Assembly: GCA_035294125.1 (NCBI GenBank) | Contig: DATGLM010000007.1 | Span: 1-64,000, forward strand | Reading direction: 5' to 3' | Source of the DNA: CADDYT01 sp035294125 | GTDB taxonomy: Bacteria > Chloroflexota > Ktedonobacteria > Ktedonobacterales > Ktedonobacteraceae | Length of the DNA: 64,000 bases | Part shown: piece by piece, positions 25,419 to 33,769 of the stretch | Numbering within the stretch: the first letter of the stretch is position 1 | Layout of the letters: each line of letters begins with the position of its first letter | Program-made: the position numbers and the translations under genes | Notes under the pieces: model-generated | The model's database searches: none | What the model was told of the DNA's origin: nothing | The model's input: the letters and a program-made list of their open reading frames with translations, nothing else

Positions 25419-25987
25419 CAACGGAGAAAAAAGAGCAGGAGTCACAGTCAGGGAAGCAATTGCCGCCCGCGAAACTGCTCAATGCCAATCATCGAAGAGT
25501 GCTGGGGGTGACGCTCAGGCGCGTTGAACTGGCAGTCTGGCGGCTGCAAGAGCGTCTGGCATATGCGGAGACACTTCCTCAACTGACACTCACCCATTTT
25601 ACGTATCCGGCCAATCCCTTGCAACGGACAGCACTCTTACAATTGACGAAACAGATACGCGAGGAGATTGCGCAACTGGCGACCGTATTCGAACTGGAGG
25701 CTACAGAGGAGAATTGGATGCGCACGACGATGGCCGAGTTCTCGCTGCTGTGGTGCGATCTGGAAGACGTGCGACCAAAGAAACTGGATGGCTATGGCCC
25801 TGTTCACCCACAGGCGTACCCCGTGCTTGACCCTCCCATCCAGCGCTTGATACAATTGGTGCTGCTGATCGATGCGGTGGCCCAGGGCCGACAAGATGTC
25901 CTCAAGCAGTGGCAACAGGCAGAGAAAGACGACGCAAGCAGGCAGGAAATGAAAAAGAAAAGCACAGGAGAGGGAGATAACCAGTGA
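25415..25987 (+). CDS. Unknown helical protein in fluoride-riboswitch operon
   Basis: 190 residues, starting at ATG 25415 with a 4-base ATGA overlap with the preceding stop, so translation is coupled. The sequence is mostly amphipathic helix (NHRRVLGVTLRRVELAVWRLQERL near the start; PIQRLIQLVLLIDAVAQG near the end) with a charged Lys/Asp/Glu tail. No membrane helices, metal motif or known family was recognised. Position implies a role in the fluoride response or a partner of the pyrophosphatase-like protein. Confidence 0.65.
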   Translation: MTTEKKEQESQSGKQLPPAKLLNANHRRVLGVTLRRVELAVWRLQERLAYAETLPQLTLTHFTYPANPLQRTALLQLTKQIREEIAQLATVFELEATEENWMRTTMAEFSLLWCDLEDVRPKKLDGYGPVHPQAYPVLDPPIQRLIQLVLLIDAVAQGRQDVLKQWQQAEKDDASRQEMKKKSTGEGDNQ

Positions 25988-26281
25988 AGAGGAGGCGTCA
26001 ACGCTGAGCTTACTACGGCAGGGAAAAGCCGAGGTTCTCACGATCTATATCGGAGAATCTGATCAATGGCAGGGCGGGCCGCTCTACGTTGACCTGCTGC
26101 TGGACGCTCCTTTTCGCACCTTACTGGTCGCCGAGACGGCATCGGGGCCGTGATACTGGGAGATTGGTTGGGGCAGCGGCTGGTGCAGAGAGACAGACAC
26201 CGTAGACAACAGACAGGGAACACGCGCAGGCTTACTGAAACACTGACGGCGCAGCAGAGAGAAGACGTGAAAAAGGCGTAA
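25983..26281 (+). pseudogene. Decayed DUF190 gene, possibly joined to a crcB tail
   Basis: In the frame of 25983 the DNA encodes ...EVLTIYIGESDQWQGGPLY, the hallmark N-terminal motif of DUF190 proteins, which are encoded next to crcB fluoride channels. The frame stops at 26151-26153, about 50 residues short of the family length, and has no good start codon. Another frame then runs to TAA 26279-26281 with GIGAVILGDWLGQRLVQ, which resembles the last helix of CrcB; that second match is weak. The arrangement suggests a fluoride-export unit lost by deletion. Confidence 0.5.
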
Positions 26282-26335
26282 TATTGTTCGCTTCCCGGAG
26301 GGATGCGGGCCGCCAGCGGTGACTGCGACGCTCCT

Positions 26336-26367
26336 GTGGACGCTCCGCGCCGGTGCGGAGCGTCCAC
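26336..26367. terminator. Terminator-like hairpin between convergent genes
   Basis: A perfect 13-bp stem, GTGGACGCTCCGC (26336-26348) with its complement (26355-26367), and a 6-base loop separate the fluoride locus from the leftward MFS gene ending at 26380. A short T-rich stretch (ATTCTTTC) follows on the plus strand. Confidence 0.55.
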
Positions 26368-26379
26368 ATTCTTTCGACG

Positions 26380-27738
26380 TCAGGCGGTTTCAGCACTCAG
26401 CGCGCGCTCCTGAACGGCGGCGCGGGTGCGGCTGGGCCGCCAGTAGCCGGAAACCACAAAGATGGTGGGGAAGAAGACTACCAGACCAGCGATGCATACC
26501 CACCACCAGGTGGCCCACTGCGCGCCATCCGCAGCGTTCGTTACGACAAACGAGAAGGCCAGTGTGGAGAGTACGACCACCATACGCAGAATGAAGCCCT
26601 CGACGGCCATACCGGTCGCCACCAGGGCCGGATTGATATCCTCGATGGTTTCGGTGTAGGCAGCCATCCAGGTGACGTAGCCAACAGCCATAGTAATACC
26701 GAACAGGCTGAGGAAGACGACCATCAGCCCGCTGCTCGTGGGTACGCCGATGCGACTGATAAAGAGGATCGTCACAATAATCGTCGTGATGCAGCCAGCC
26801 AGCATATAGGGCTTGCGCACCAGCGTCTTATCAGAGATGAAGCCAATCACAATCGCTGCGACCACGTTGACCAGCCAGAAAATACTGACCAGCCCGTTGG
26901 CCTGCGCGGGCGTATAGCCGAAGATACTCGTCAGGTAGAGGGGGAAGAAGCCCACCGCCGCGTAGTAGATGAGCAGGTACACACTGATGCCGAACGCGCT
27001 GACCATCAAGCGAGGATTGAGCATTTGCCGCCAGGGATGCTCGATGGCTTTCTCCACGTCGATAGTCTGCGCGCGCTCCTCGACGACAGCTTTTTCCGCG
27101 ACCGTGTTCATCACCTGATCGCGCAGACCGGGCGAGAGTTCGCGCAGGAAGAGGAAGCAGAGAAACGCGACGAGAACGCCCACAATACCGGCAATGATGT
27201 ATTGAGACTGCCAGGAGTTGTACGTCGTGAGCGTCCGGCTGGCTACGGTGGTCGCCAGTACGCTGCCGCCGACAGGCCCGACGGTCCAGAAACCCATGGC
27301 GAGCGCGCGTCCGAAGCGGGGCGAGAAATCACGCACGAGGGCAGGCGTGGCGACCAGGATGATGCCTTCGACAAAACCCAGGATACAGATGCCCAGGAAA
27401 AATATCCAGAGCGTCCCCAGGAATGCCATGATAATTGTGCCAATGCCAGTGATAAACAGCCCATAGACAATCAGATTGCTGCGCCCGATACGATCCGACA
27501 GGCTGCCGAAAATCGCCGAAAGAGCCCCAATCAGATTGGAGAGGAGCAGGAGGCGAGTGTAGGTGGAAATATCCAGGTTGAACGCTTTAAGGATGAGAGG
27601 GGCTACAGAGGACAGGACATACGACTCGTAATAGAGCATAATGGTGGCGATGACAGCGAGCGCGAGAAACCAGATGCGCCAACCATTGCTGGGGTAATGT
27701 TCCAGAAAGCGATGTCTGGGTCCGATTTGCATGCTCAT
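26380..27738 (-). CDS. MFS transporter of the leftward catabolic cluster
   Basis: 452 residues with 12 predicted membrane helices. Between helices 2 and 3 is GSLSDRIGRSNLIVYG, the MFS motif A; a related GFISDKTLVRKPYML occurs in the second half. AAGGAGG lies 6 bases before ATG 27738. It is the last gene of the leftward acyl-CoA cluster and probably imports the carboxylic acid that the synthetase activates. Substrate is inferred from context only. Confidence 0.82.
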   Translation of the reverse strand: MSMQIGPRHRFLEHYPSNGWRIWFLALAVIATIMLYYESYVLSSVAPLILKAFNLDISTYTRLLLLSNLIGALSAIFGSLSDRIGRSNLIVYGLFITGIGTIIMAFLGTLWIFFLGICILGFVEGIILVATPALVRDFSPRFGRALAMGFWTVGPVGGSVLATTVASRTLTTYNSWQSQYIIAGIVGVLVAFLCFLFLRELSPGLRDQVMNTVAEKAVVEERAQTIDVEKAIEHPWRQMLNPRLMVSAFGISVYLLIYYAAVGFFPLYLTSIFGYTPAQANGLVSIFWLVNVVAAIVIGFISDKTLVRKPYMLAGCITTIIVTILFISRIGVPTSSGLMVVFLSLFGITMAVGYVTWMAAYTETIEDINPALVATGMAVEGFILRMVVVLSTLAFSFVVTNAADGAQWATWWWVCIAGLVVFFPTIFVVSGYWRPSRTRAAVQERALSAETA

Positions 27739-27894
27739 TGAAACCTCCTTGATACCCGTGTATCAGTACAACTCTGTACTAACAAATCCATGAAGCGAAG
27801 CGGAAACTCCGCAGGCGTGACTGATTCTCCTCCTTTCCTTGTTCCCGCACAGGTTTTGTGCGTGCAGAATGGTCCGAAATACGAAACCGGAAAA

Positions 27895-28659
27895 CTAGCG
27901 TGGACCGCCCGCGACATAGATAATCTGGCCGGTAACGTAGCCGGATTCCTCGGAAGCGAGGAAGCAGATCACATTGGCGACGTCACGAGGCTGGCCGACA
28001 CGTCTGACCGGAATGGTTTTGGAAGCCATCTCGATGACCTGCTGGGGATCGTGGCCCTGGCGGCGGGCGGTGGCGCGCGTCATCTCGGTGTCGATAAAGC
28101 CGGGCGCGACAGCGTTGGCGGTGATGCCGAACGGTCCCAGTTCGATGGCCAGGGTGCGTGTGAAGCCCTGCAGGCCGGCCTTTGCCGACGAGTAGTTGAC
28201 CTGACCGCGATTGCCCAGCGCCGAGACGGATGAAAGCGAGATGATGCGCCCGTACTTCTGCTGCACCATGTACTTCTGCGCGGCACGGCTACAGAGAAAT
28301 GCGCCTTTGAGATGCACATTCATCACCGTATCCCAGTCCTCATCGCTCATCTTAAACAGCAGATTATCGCGCAGCACGCCCGCGTTATTGACCAGGATAT
28401 CCAGTCGGCCAAAACGCTCCACGCCCTGTTGAACAGCGGCCTCAACGGCGTCACGGTTTGAGACATCGCAGTGTACAGCCAGTGCCTGCGAATCCGCCTT
28501 CTCGATAGCGGCGGCCACCTGTTTGCAGCCCTCGATATCAATATCGGCGAGGACGACCTGCGCGCCATCTTCGGCCAGGCGCAGAGCGGTAGCCGCGCCG
28601 ATTCCTCGTCCGGCCCCGGTGACAAAGGCCACGCGGCCATCAAGCTTTCCCATAACCAT
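27895..28659 (-). CDS. SDR-family oxidoreductase, FabG-like
   Basis: 254 residues, classical short-chain dehydrogenase. TGAGRGIGAA binds the cofactor (Gly motif, residues 14-23), Asp after beta-2 (LADIDIEG) suggests NAD preference, NNAG is at about 90, and the catalytic Ser-Tyr-Lys appears as SLSSVSALGNRGQVNYSSAKAG. FabG-like length. Within the cluster it would oxidise a 3-hydroxyacyl-CoA or reduce a 3-oxo compound. AAGGAGG lies close to the start. It is 27 bases downstream of the synthetase gene and likely cotranscribed. Confidence 0.88.
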   Translation of the reverse strand: MVMGKLDGRVAFVTGAGRGIGAATALRLAEDGAQVVLADIDIEGCKQVAAAIEKADSQALAVHCDVSNRDAVEAAVQQGVERFGRLDILVNNAGVLRDNLLFKMSDEDWDTVMNVHLKGAFLCSRAAQKYMVQQKYGRIISLSSVSALGNRGQVNYSSAKAGLQGFTRTLAIELGPFGITANAVAPGFIDTEMTRATARRQGHDPQQVIEMASKTIPVRRVGQPRDVANVICFLASEESGYVTGQIIYVAGGPR

Positions 28660-28686
28660 TTTCCTCCTTGATAACTGGCAACAACG

Positions 28687-30825
28687 TTATTCCCGCCAGT
28701 TGACCAGCACGTCGAGCGCTTCGATGTGCGAACCTTTGACCAGCAGGGGATTGATTTCCAGAGCATCCAGTTGCGGGCCAAGCGCGAGGGCCAGCGCCCC
28801 GACACGGTAAATGATCTCACTGAGGGCCTGCGGATCCGCGCCCTCCTGACCACGCACGCCGCGCAGCAGAGCCGCTCCGCGCAACTCACCGAGCATCTTT
28901 TCAACCTCGGCGCGTCCCACAGGCAGGACGCGCACGGCTGTATCCTTCAACACTTCAGTCCAGATGCCGCCGAGGCCCACTGTGAGTACCGGTCCCCAGA
29001 GTTCGTCGCGCACGACACCGACCAGCAATTCCGGGCCGACCGGGCGCTGCGCGCTGACCAGGATACCCTCGATGCGGGCGTCGGGGCGTTTGCTCCGCAC
29101 ACGCGCCAGCATGGACGTGAATTCCTCCTGCACAGCCTCCTCACTGGTCAGATTGAGCGCGACACCGCCGATATCGCTCTTATGAGGTAAATCGGGCGAT
29201 TGAATCTTGAGTACTACCGGCACCCCAAGCTCGCGTGCGGCCTCTGCCGCCTCCTCAGCCGTTGTCGCAAGCCTGGCCGGGACCGTGGGAATGCCCGCCT
29301 GCTCCAGCAGCGAACGGGCCTGGACCTCGGACCAGTTTCCCCTGAAAGGCTGCGCGTGCGAAATAGCCGGAGTCGCCTCCATTTCCGTTTTGCCGGGCGC
29401 GGATCTGATAAACTCGGACCACCAGTAAAAGCGGCCAATCGCACGCATGCCATGCTCCATGCCGGGCGTCCAGTGCAGGCCTGTGCGCTCCACCACCAGC
29501 TTTGCCATCGGTGAGAGGTCCATACAGGTATTGGAGGTCAGGAGAACCGGGCGCGGCGCCGTGCGAATAATACGATTGAGGTTATCGTAGGCGGGCAGCA
29601 TCGTCGCCAGCAGTTCTGGCGTTGGCTCGCGTCCGCCCTCGGTCGCGGTCAGATTCAGCACAAAGTCGAAATTTGGGTCGTTCACGACCACCTCCAGCGA
29701 GCGCTGCTGAATCGATGAATCGACAACCACATAGCCGGTCACATCCAGCGGATTATGACAGGTCGAGAAGGGCGGCAGGATCTGTTGTAGTTGCTCGACC
29801 GTCTCCGGGGCGAAGTCCGGCAGTTGCAGGCCAACCTCTTCCGCCAGGTCCGAAATGATGTCACATGCCCCGCCCGAAGGCGTGACCACGCCCATGCGCG
29901 GACCGGGCAAAGGCTCGGTGTACGCGGCCAGTCCCGCGGTGGAGAGCAGGTCTTCCAGCGAGGAGACGCGGATAATGCCAAGCTGGCGCAGCGCGGCATC
30001 GTTTACCGCGTTATTGCCCACCAGCGCGCCTGTATGGGCCAGCGCCGTGCGCGAACTGGCCGCGCTGCTGCCAATCTTGAGGGCCACAATAGTCTTGCGC
30101 AACACACACGCCTTCTCGGCCACCCGACGCAGTTCGGCGGGATGGCGAATGCTCTCCAGGAACAGCGCGACCGCCCGCGTGGACTCCTCTTCAAGCAGGT
30201 AATCCACCACGTCCGTCACCGAAATCATCGTCTCATTGCCCATCGCGACCATCAGGCTCAGGCCGATGCCATGACCCTGAGCATAGGTCAGCACCGCGCT
30301 GGCCAGCGCGCCGCTTTGCAGCACCACGCCCACGGGGCCGGGCTTCAGTGGTGGTGTAATCGGCAGACCATAGGGCGTAATCTGATCGATGACATTCACA
30401 AAGCCATTGCCGTTCGGGCCAAGCAGCGTCAGCCCGTGGCTGCGGGCGAAAGCGAGTATTTCTTGCTCAAGCCTGGCGCCCTCCTCGCCCATCTCGCTAA
30501 AGCCGGAGGTCAGAATGACAAAATGCTTCGTCCCCAGTTCAGCGGCCTCGTGGAGAATCGGCAGGACACGAGCAGTCGAGACCATCACAAAGGCCAGATC
30601 AACGACCTCGGGCAGATCGTGCAGCGTCCTGTACGCCTGCTCGCCGTGGACGATCGCGCGGTTCGGGTTCACCAGGTAAATCGCGCCGGGGAATTGATAC
30701 GTTTTTAAATTCTGATAGGTATACAGTGACCAGCGGGAGTTGTCAGTCGCCCCTAGCAGGGCGATGCTGCGCGGGCGAAAAAAGCGCCGGAGCTGCTCTG
30801 TCGATACTTGCTGGGACTGCGTCAT
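28687..30825 (-). CDS. ADP-forming acyl-CoA synthetase (fused alpha-beta)
   Basis: 712 residues. N-terminal CoA-binding Rossmann domain (RPRSIALLGATDNSR), succinyl-CoA-synthetase-like flavodoxin domains (LLGPNGNGFVN, VVLQSGALASAVLTYA), AHTGALVGN near the active site, and a C-terminal ATP-grasp domain (GVPVVLKIQSPDLPHKSDIGGVALNL; LLVGVVRDELWGPVLTVGLGG). It activates an organic acid with CoA and ATP, producing ADP and phosphate. Members include acetyl-, pimeloyl- and feruloyl-CoA synthetases; the substrate here is unclear. It occupies the middle of the leftward cluster. Confidence 0.85.
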   Translation of the reverse strand: MTQSQQVSTEQLRRFFRPRSIALLGATDNSRWSLYTYQNLKTYQFPGAIYLVNPNRAIVHGEQAYRTLHDLPEVVDLAFVMVSTARVLPILHEAAELGTKHFVILTSGFSEMGEEGARLEQEILAFARSHGLTLLGPNGNGFVNVIDQITPYGLPITPPLKPGPVGVVLQSGALASAVLTYAQGHGIGLSLMVAMGNETMISVTDVVDYLLEEESTRAVALFLESIRHPAELRRVAEKACVLRKTIVALKIGSSAASSRTALAHTGALVGNNAVNDAALRQLGIIRVSSLEDLLSTAGLAAYTEPLPGPRMGVVTPSGGACDIISDLAEEVGLQLPDFAPETVEQLQQILPPFSTCHNPLDVTGYVVVDSSIQQRSLEVVVNDPNFDFVLNLTATEGGREPTPELLATMLPAYDNLNRIIRTAPRPVLLTSNTCMDLSPMAKLVVERTGLHWTPGMEHGMRAIGRFYWWSEFIRSAPGKTEMEATPAISHAQPFRGNWSEVQARSLLEQAGIPTVPARLATTAEEAAEAARELGVPVVLKIQSPDLPHKSDIGGVALNLTSEEAVQEEFTSMLARVRSKRPDARIEGILVSAQRPVGPELLVGVVRDELWGPVLTVGLGGIWTEVLKDTAVRVLPVGRAEVEKMLGELRGAALLRGVRGQEGADPQALSEIIYRVGALALALGPQLDALEINPLLVKGSHIEALDVLVNWRE

Positions 30826-30881
30826 CGTTTCGTACCTCGCACATAGCTATCTCGAACAACGCTGTAAGAGTTGCGAGCGTT

Positions 30882-31292
30882 TTACTCGACCAGGTGGAAA
30901 TACGGCAGGGTCAGATCCTCGCCTGCGCCCTCAAATGTCACGCGAACCGACGCGCCGATGGTCACGCGCTCGCGTGGAGCATCCACAATACGCGACAGCA
31001 TACGCACGCCCTCTTCTAGCTCGACCAGAGCGATAACGAATGGCACGTCCTCAGCGAACGGGCCAAAGGCCTGGTGCGCGACTGTATAGGTATAGATGGT
31101 TCCTTTGCCGCTGGCTACAATCCACTCAAGCCGATCCGAATGGCAATGCGGGCACAGCGCGCGCGGATAAAATACCGCCTGCGCGCACGCCTTGCAGCGC
31201 TGGATACGCAGTTCGCCCTGTGCCAGTCCTTCCCAGTAGGGGCGCGAATCGCTATCCTGCTGGAGCATGGAGGCTGGAATATGTCCTGGCAT
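30882..31292 (-). CDS. DUF35 / Zn-ribbon OB-fold protein
   Basis: 136 residues. The N-terminal helix is followed by a rubredoxin-like zinc ribbon (CKACAQAVFYPRALCPHC, four Cys) and an OB-fold (IYTYTVAHQAFGPF; FVIALVELEEGVRMLSRIVD). DUF35 proteins work with thiolase-like partners; in steroid side-chain breakdown the DUF35 domain of ChsH2 binds the aldolase Ltp2. Here it directly follows a thiolase-like gene (6-base gap), supporting such a complex. It probably binds the acyl-CoA. Confidence 0.82.
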   Translation of the reverse strand: MPGHIPASMLQQDSDSRPYWEGLAQGELRIQRCKACAQAVFYPRALCPHCHSDRLEWIVASGKGTIYTYTVAHQAFGPFAEDVPFVIALVELEEGVRMLSRIVDAPRERVTIGASVRVTFEGAGEDLTLPYFHLVE

Positions 31293-31298
31293 AGCGCA

Positions 31299-32444
31299 TC
31301 AATCCTTTCCCAGAATAACCGTCGCGCCCGAGGAGAGGACGCCTCCGGTGCCGTGAGCGAGCGCGATGCGCGCGCCCTCCACCTGGCGCGGCCCGCATTC
31401 GCCACGCAATTGCCGCGTCGCCTCGATGAGCAGAAAGATGCCGTACATCCCCGGATGGCAGTAGGAAAGACCGCCGCCATTCGTGTTCATTGGAAATGGG
31501 CCGCCGGGAGCTGTGCGCTGCCTGCTGACAAACGCGCCGCCCTCACCGCGCCCGCAGAAGCCCAGCGCCTCCAGCGTCATGATGACCGTGATGGTAAACG
31601 AATCATAAATCTCGGCTACATCGATATCAGCCGTCGTCAGGCCAGCCATCGCGAAGGCGGCCCTGCCCGAGGCCACAGCGACCCCATGCGTCGCCAGGTC
31701 GGGCATATTCGCGATCGTATTGTGGGTGTGCGCCTCGCCGTGACCAAGCACCCAGACCGGCGTTTTGCGCGTATTGCGGGCTCGTTCAGCGCTGGTCACT
31801 ACCACCGCCCCGCCGCCATCGGTGACCAGGCAGCAGTCCAGCAAATGCAGCGGCTCGGCCACCCAGCGCGAATGCAGTACATCCTCAATGGTGATCGGGT
31901 CGCGCATCATCGCCTTCTCGTTCATCGCCGCCCACTTGCGTGTTGCCACCGCAACCTCCGCCAGTTGCTCGCTGGTCGTGCCATACTCGTGCATGTGGCG
32001 CATGGCCGCCAGAGCGTAAGCTCCCACCGGCGTGGGCAGGCCGAAAGGCGGCTCGAACTGCTCGGTCAGCCTGAACGTATGACCGCCGCGCCCGCGCGAA
32101 CGCTCGGAGCGCTGGGTACTGCCATACGTGATCAGCGCGACCTCGAACAGACCGGCTTCGATGCCTGCGACCGCGTGGCCCACATGGGCCTCAAAGGACG
32201 AGCCGCCGATATTCGTCGAGTCGGTATATGCTGGCCGGATACCCAGATATTCCGCCAGCATCAAGGTCGGCGCCCAACTCCAGCCCCCGGCGGTAAACAG
32301 CGCGTCCACATCGTCAAAACTGAGACCGGCATCGGCAAGCGCGGCACGGGCAGCCTGGGCCTGGAGTTGCAACACGGTTTTATCAGGGGTGCGACCGAGA
32401 TCAGACTCGGCCACACCTACGATCGCTGCGCGGGGATGAGCCAT
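31299..32444 (-). CDS. Cys-less thiolase-like protein, possible Ltp2-type aldolase
   Basis: 381 residues of the SCP-x/lipid-transfer thiolase family. At the place of the usual nucleophile Cys the sequence reads NIGGSSFEAHVGHA, with no Cys, so Claisen thiolysis is unlikely. The C-terminal half keeps VAEIYDSFTITVIMTLEALGFC and the NGGGLSYCHPGMYG region. Ltp2-type enzymes also lack the Cys and use Tyr residues for retro-aldol cleavage with a DUF35 partner. Its ATG overlaps the stop of the acyl-CoA dehydrogenase gene (TAATG). Confidence 0.75.
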   Translation of the reverse strand: MAHPRAAIVGVAESDLGRTPDKTVLQLQAQAARAALADAGLSFDDVDALFTAGGWSWAPTLMLAEYLGIRPAYTDSTNIGGSSFEAHVGHAVAGIEAGLFEVALITYGSTQRSERSRGRGGHTFRLTEQFEPPFGLPTPVGAYALAAMRHMHEYGTTSEQLAEVAVATRKWAAMNEKAMMRDPITIEDVLHSRWVAEPLHLLDCCLVTDGGGAVVVTSAERARNTRKTPVWVLGHGEAHTHNTIANMPDLATHGVAVASGRAAFAMAGLTTADIDVAEIYDSFTITVIMTLEALGFCGRGEGGAFVSRQRTAPGGPFPMNTNGGGLSYCHPGMYGIFLLIEATRQLRGECGPRQVEGARIALAHGTGGVLSSGATVILGKD

Positions 32445-33610
32445 TAGAGCGCCTCCCCAACCTTTACATGCCCTTTGAGCAGGTTGCGCGAGATGATATA
32501 GCGCTGAATTTCATCGGTCCCCTCGAAGATGCGATACAGGCGCACCAGGCGATACCAGCGCTCAATCGGCAGCTCTTTGGTATAGCCCATACCGCCGTGG
32601 ATTTGCATCACGCGGTCGACCACATGATTGACCATCGTCGCGCCGTGCAGTTTCGCCACCGAAGAAGCGTGGCGCGCATCTTTGCCACTCTCGGCCAGCC
32701 AGGCCGCGTAAAGCACCAGCCAGCGCGTGGATTCGATCTCTACGTAGGAGTCCGCGATCATCCACTGAATAGCCTGGTATTCCGCAATGGGATGGCCCAT
32801 CGAGACGCGCTGCCTGGAATAGTCGATCGCCATTTGCAGCGCTCGTTCGGCGGTACCGACCGCGCTGGCAGGGATACGCCAGCGGCCCGCGCCGATCCAC
32901 TGCATTCCCAGCTCGAAGCCCCTGCCGGGTTCGCCCAGAATATTCGACGCGGGTACGCGCACATTCTCGAAATAGAGTGAGGCCGGTCCCCAATCACCCA
33001 TGGTTGGAATATAGCTGGAGGTCCAGCCCATCTCGCGGTCGACCAGGAAGCAGGTCACGCCGCCGTGTCCGCCTTTCTCCGGGTCGGTCACCGCGAAGAC
33101 CATGGCGAAATCGGCCTCGTTGCCGTTGGTGATAAAGATCTTCTCACCGTTCAACACGTAATAATCGCCATCTTTGACCGCGCGCATCTTGATATTCGCC
33201 GCGTCCGAACCTGCGCCCGGCTCGGTCAGCGCGAAGCACGAGCGGCGTTCGCCATTGATCGTCGGGATCAGATAGCGTTTTTTCTGCTCCTCGTTGCAAC
33301 GGTAGAGAATGTTATCCGCGTTCCCGCCAAAGTTGAACGGCACAAACGTGCGTGACAGTTCCATCGCCGTAATCGCGCCCATGATCGGGCCGAGATTCGC
33401 GCCGCCGTATTCCTCTGGAGTATTAAGGCCCCAGAAACCCAGGTCTTTCGCCTTCTGCTGGAGTTCGCGCAGCTTCTCACGTTCAAGTCCAGGGCGTCCT
33501 TCGCGTTCGTTGCGCAAGACCTCGCCCTCCAGGGGAAGGAGTTCCCTGTTGACAAAGTCACGTACAGTCTGCTGAACCATTTTTTGCTCTTCGCTCAGGC
33601 TGAAATCCAT
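32444..33610 (-). CDS. Acyl-CoA dehydrogenase
   Basis: 388 residues, complete ACAD fold. FAD and substrate motifs CFALTEPGAGSDAANI and YVLNGEKIFITNG are present, and RIFEGTDEIQRYII carries the catalytic Glu in the position used by medium-chain enzymes. ATG 33610 (MDFSLSEEQ) is chosen because AAAGGAG precedes it. It should introduce an alpha-beta double bond into an acyl-CoA using an electron-transfer flavoprotein, which is not encoded here. It is the first gene of the leftward cluster; no enoyl-CoA hydratase is present locally. Confidence 0.9.
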   Translation of the reverse strand: MDFSLSEEQKMVQQTVRDFVNRELLPLEGEVLRNEREGRPGLEREKLRELQQKAKDLGFWGLNTPEEYGGANLGPIMGAITAMELSRTFVPFNFGGNADNILYRCNEEQKKRYLIPTINGERRSCFALTEPGAGSDAANIKMRAVKDGDYYVLNGEKIFITNGNEADFAMVFAVTDPEKGGHGGVTCFLVDREMGWTSSYIPTMGDWGPASLYFENVRVPASNILGEPGRGFELGMQWIGAGRWRIPASAVGTAERALQMAIDYSRQRVSMGHPIAEYQAIQWMIADSYVEIESTRWLVLYAAWLAESGKDARHASSVAKLHGATMVNHVVDRVMQIHGGMGYTKELPIERWYRLVRLYRIFEGTDEIQRYIISRNLLKGHVKVGEAL

Positions 33611-33703
33611 GCTCTTGCTCCTTTGCACTGCTGGTGCGTGACATGGCGCAGGTGGAGGGATCAACCTCACCGCCTCGCCAGATCAAATGCCCAAAGGCTC
33701 CCG

Positions 33704-33725
33704 GACATCCACAAATGTGGATGTC
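33704..33725. promoter_or_regulatory. 22-bp palindrome upstream of the acyl-CoA dehydrogenase operon
   Basis: GACATCCACA (33704-33713), AA, TGTGGATGTC (33716-33725): perfect 10-bp arms, 94 bases before the ACAD start and between it and the TetR gene. Size and symmetry fit a TetR-family operator. A small hairpin at the mRNA level is also possible, but no T-run follows on the minus strand. Confidence 0.5.
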
Positions 33726-33769
33726 TGTATCGCTATAAATACAGCATTTCCTTTTTGAGAAAAGAGATG

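Noticed and set aside
26353..27741. 462-codon open frame on the plus strand opposite the MFS transporter
   Set aside because: Hydrophilic Asp/Arg/His-rich sequence mirrors membrane-protein codons of the opposite strand; no ribosome site or domain.
31299..32444. Thiolase-like gene as a pseudogene because the nucleophile Cys is missing
   Set aside because: The frame is intact, the rest of the fold is preserved and a DUF35 partner is adjacent, so a Cys-independent aldolase role fits better.
31074..32447. 457-codon plus-strand frame opposite the thiolase-like gene
   Set aside because: Antisense shadow with biased composition; the minus-strand genes have clear motifs and coupled starts.
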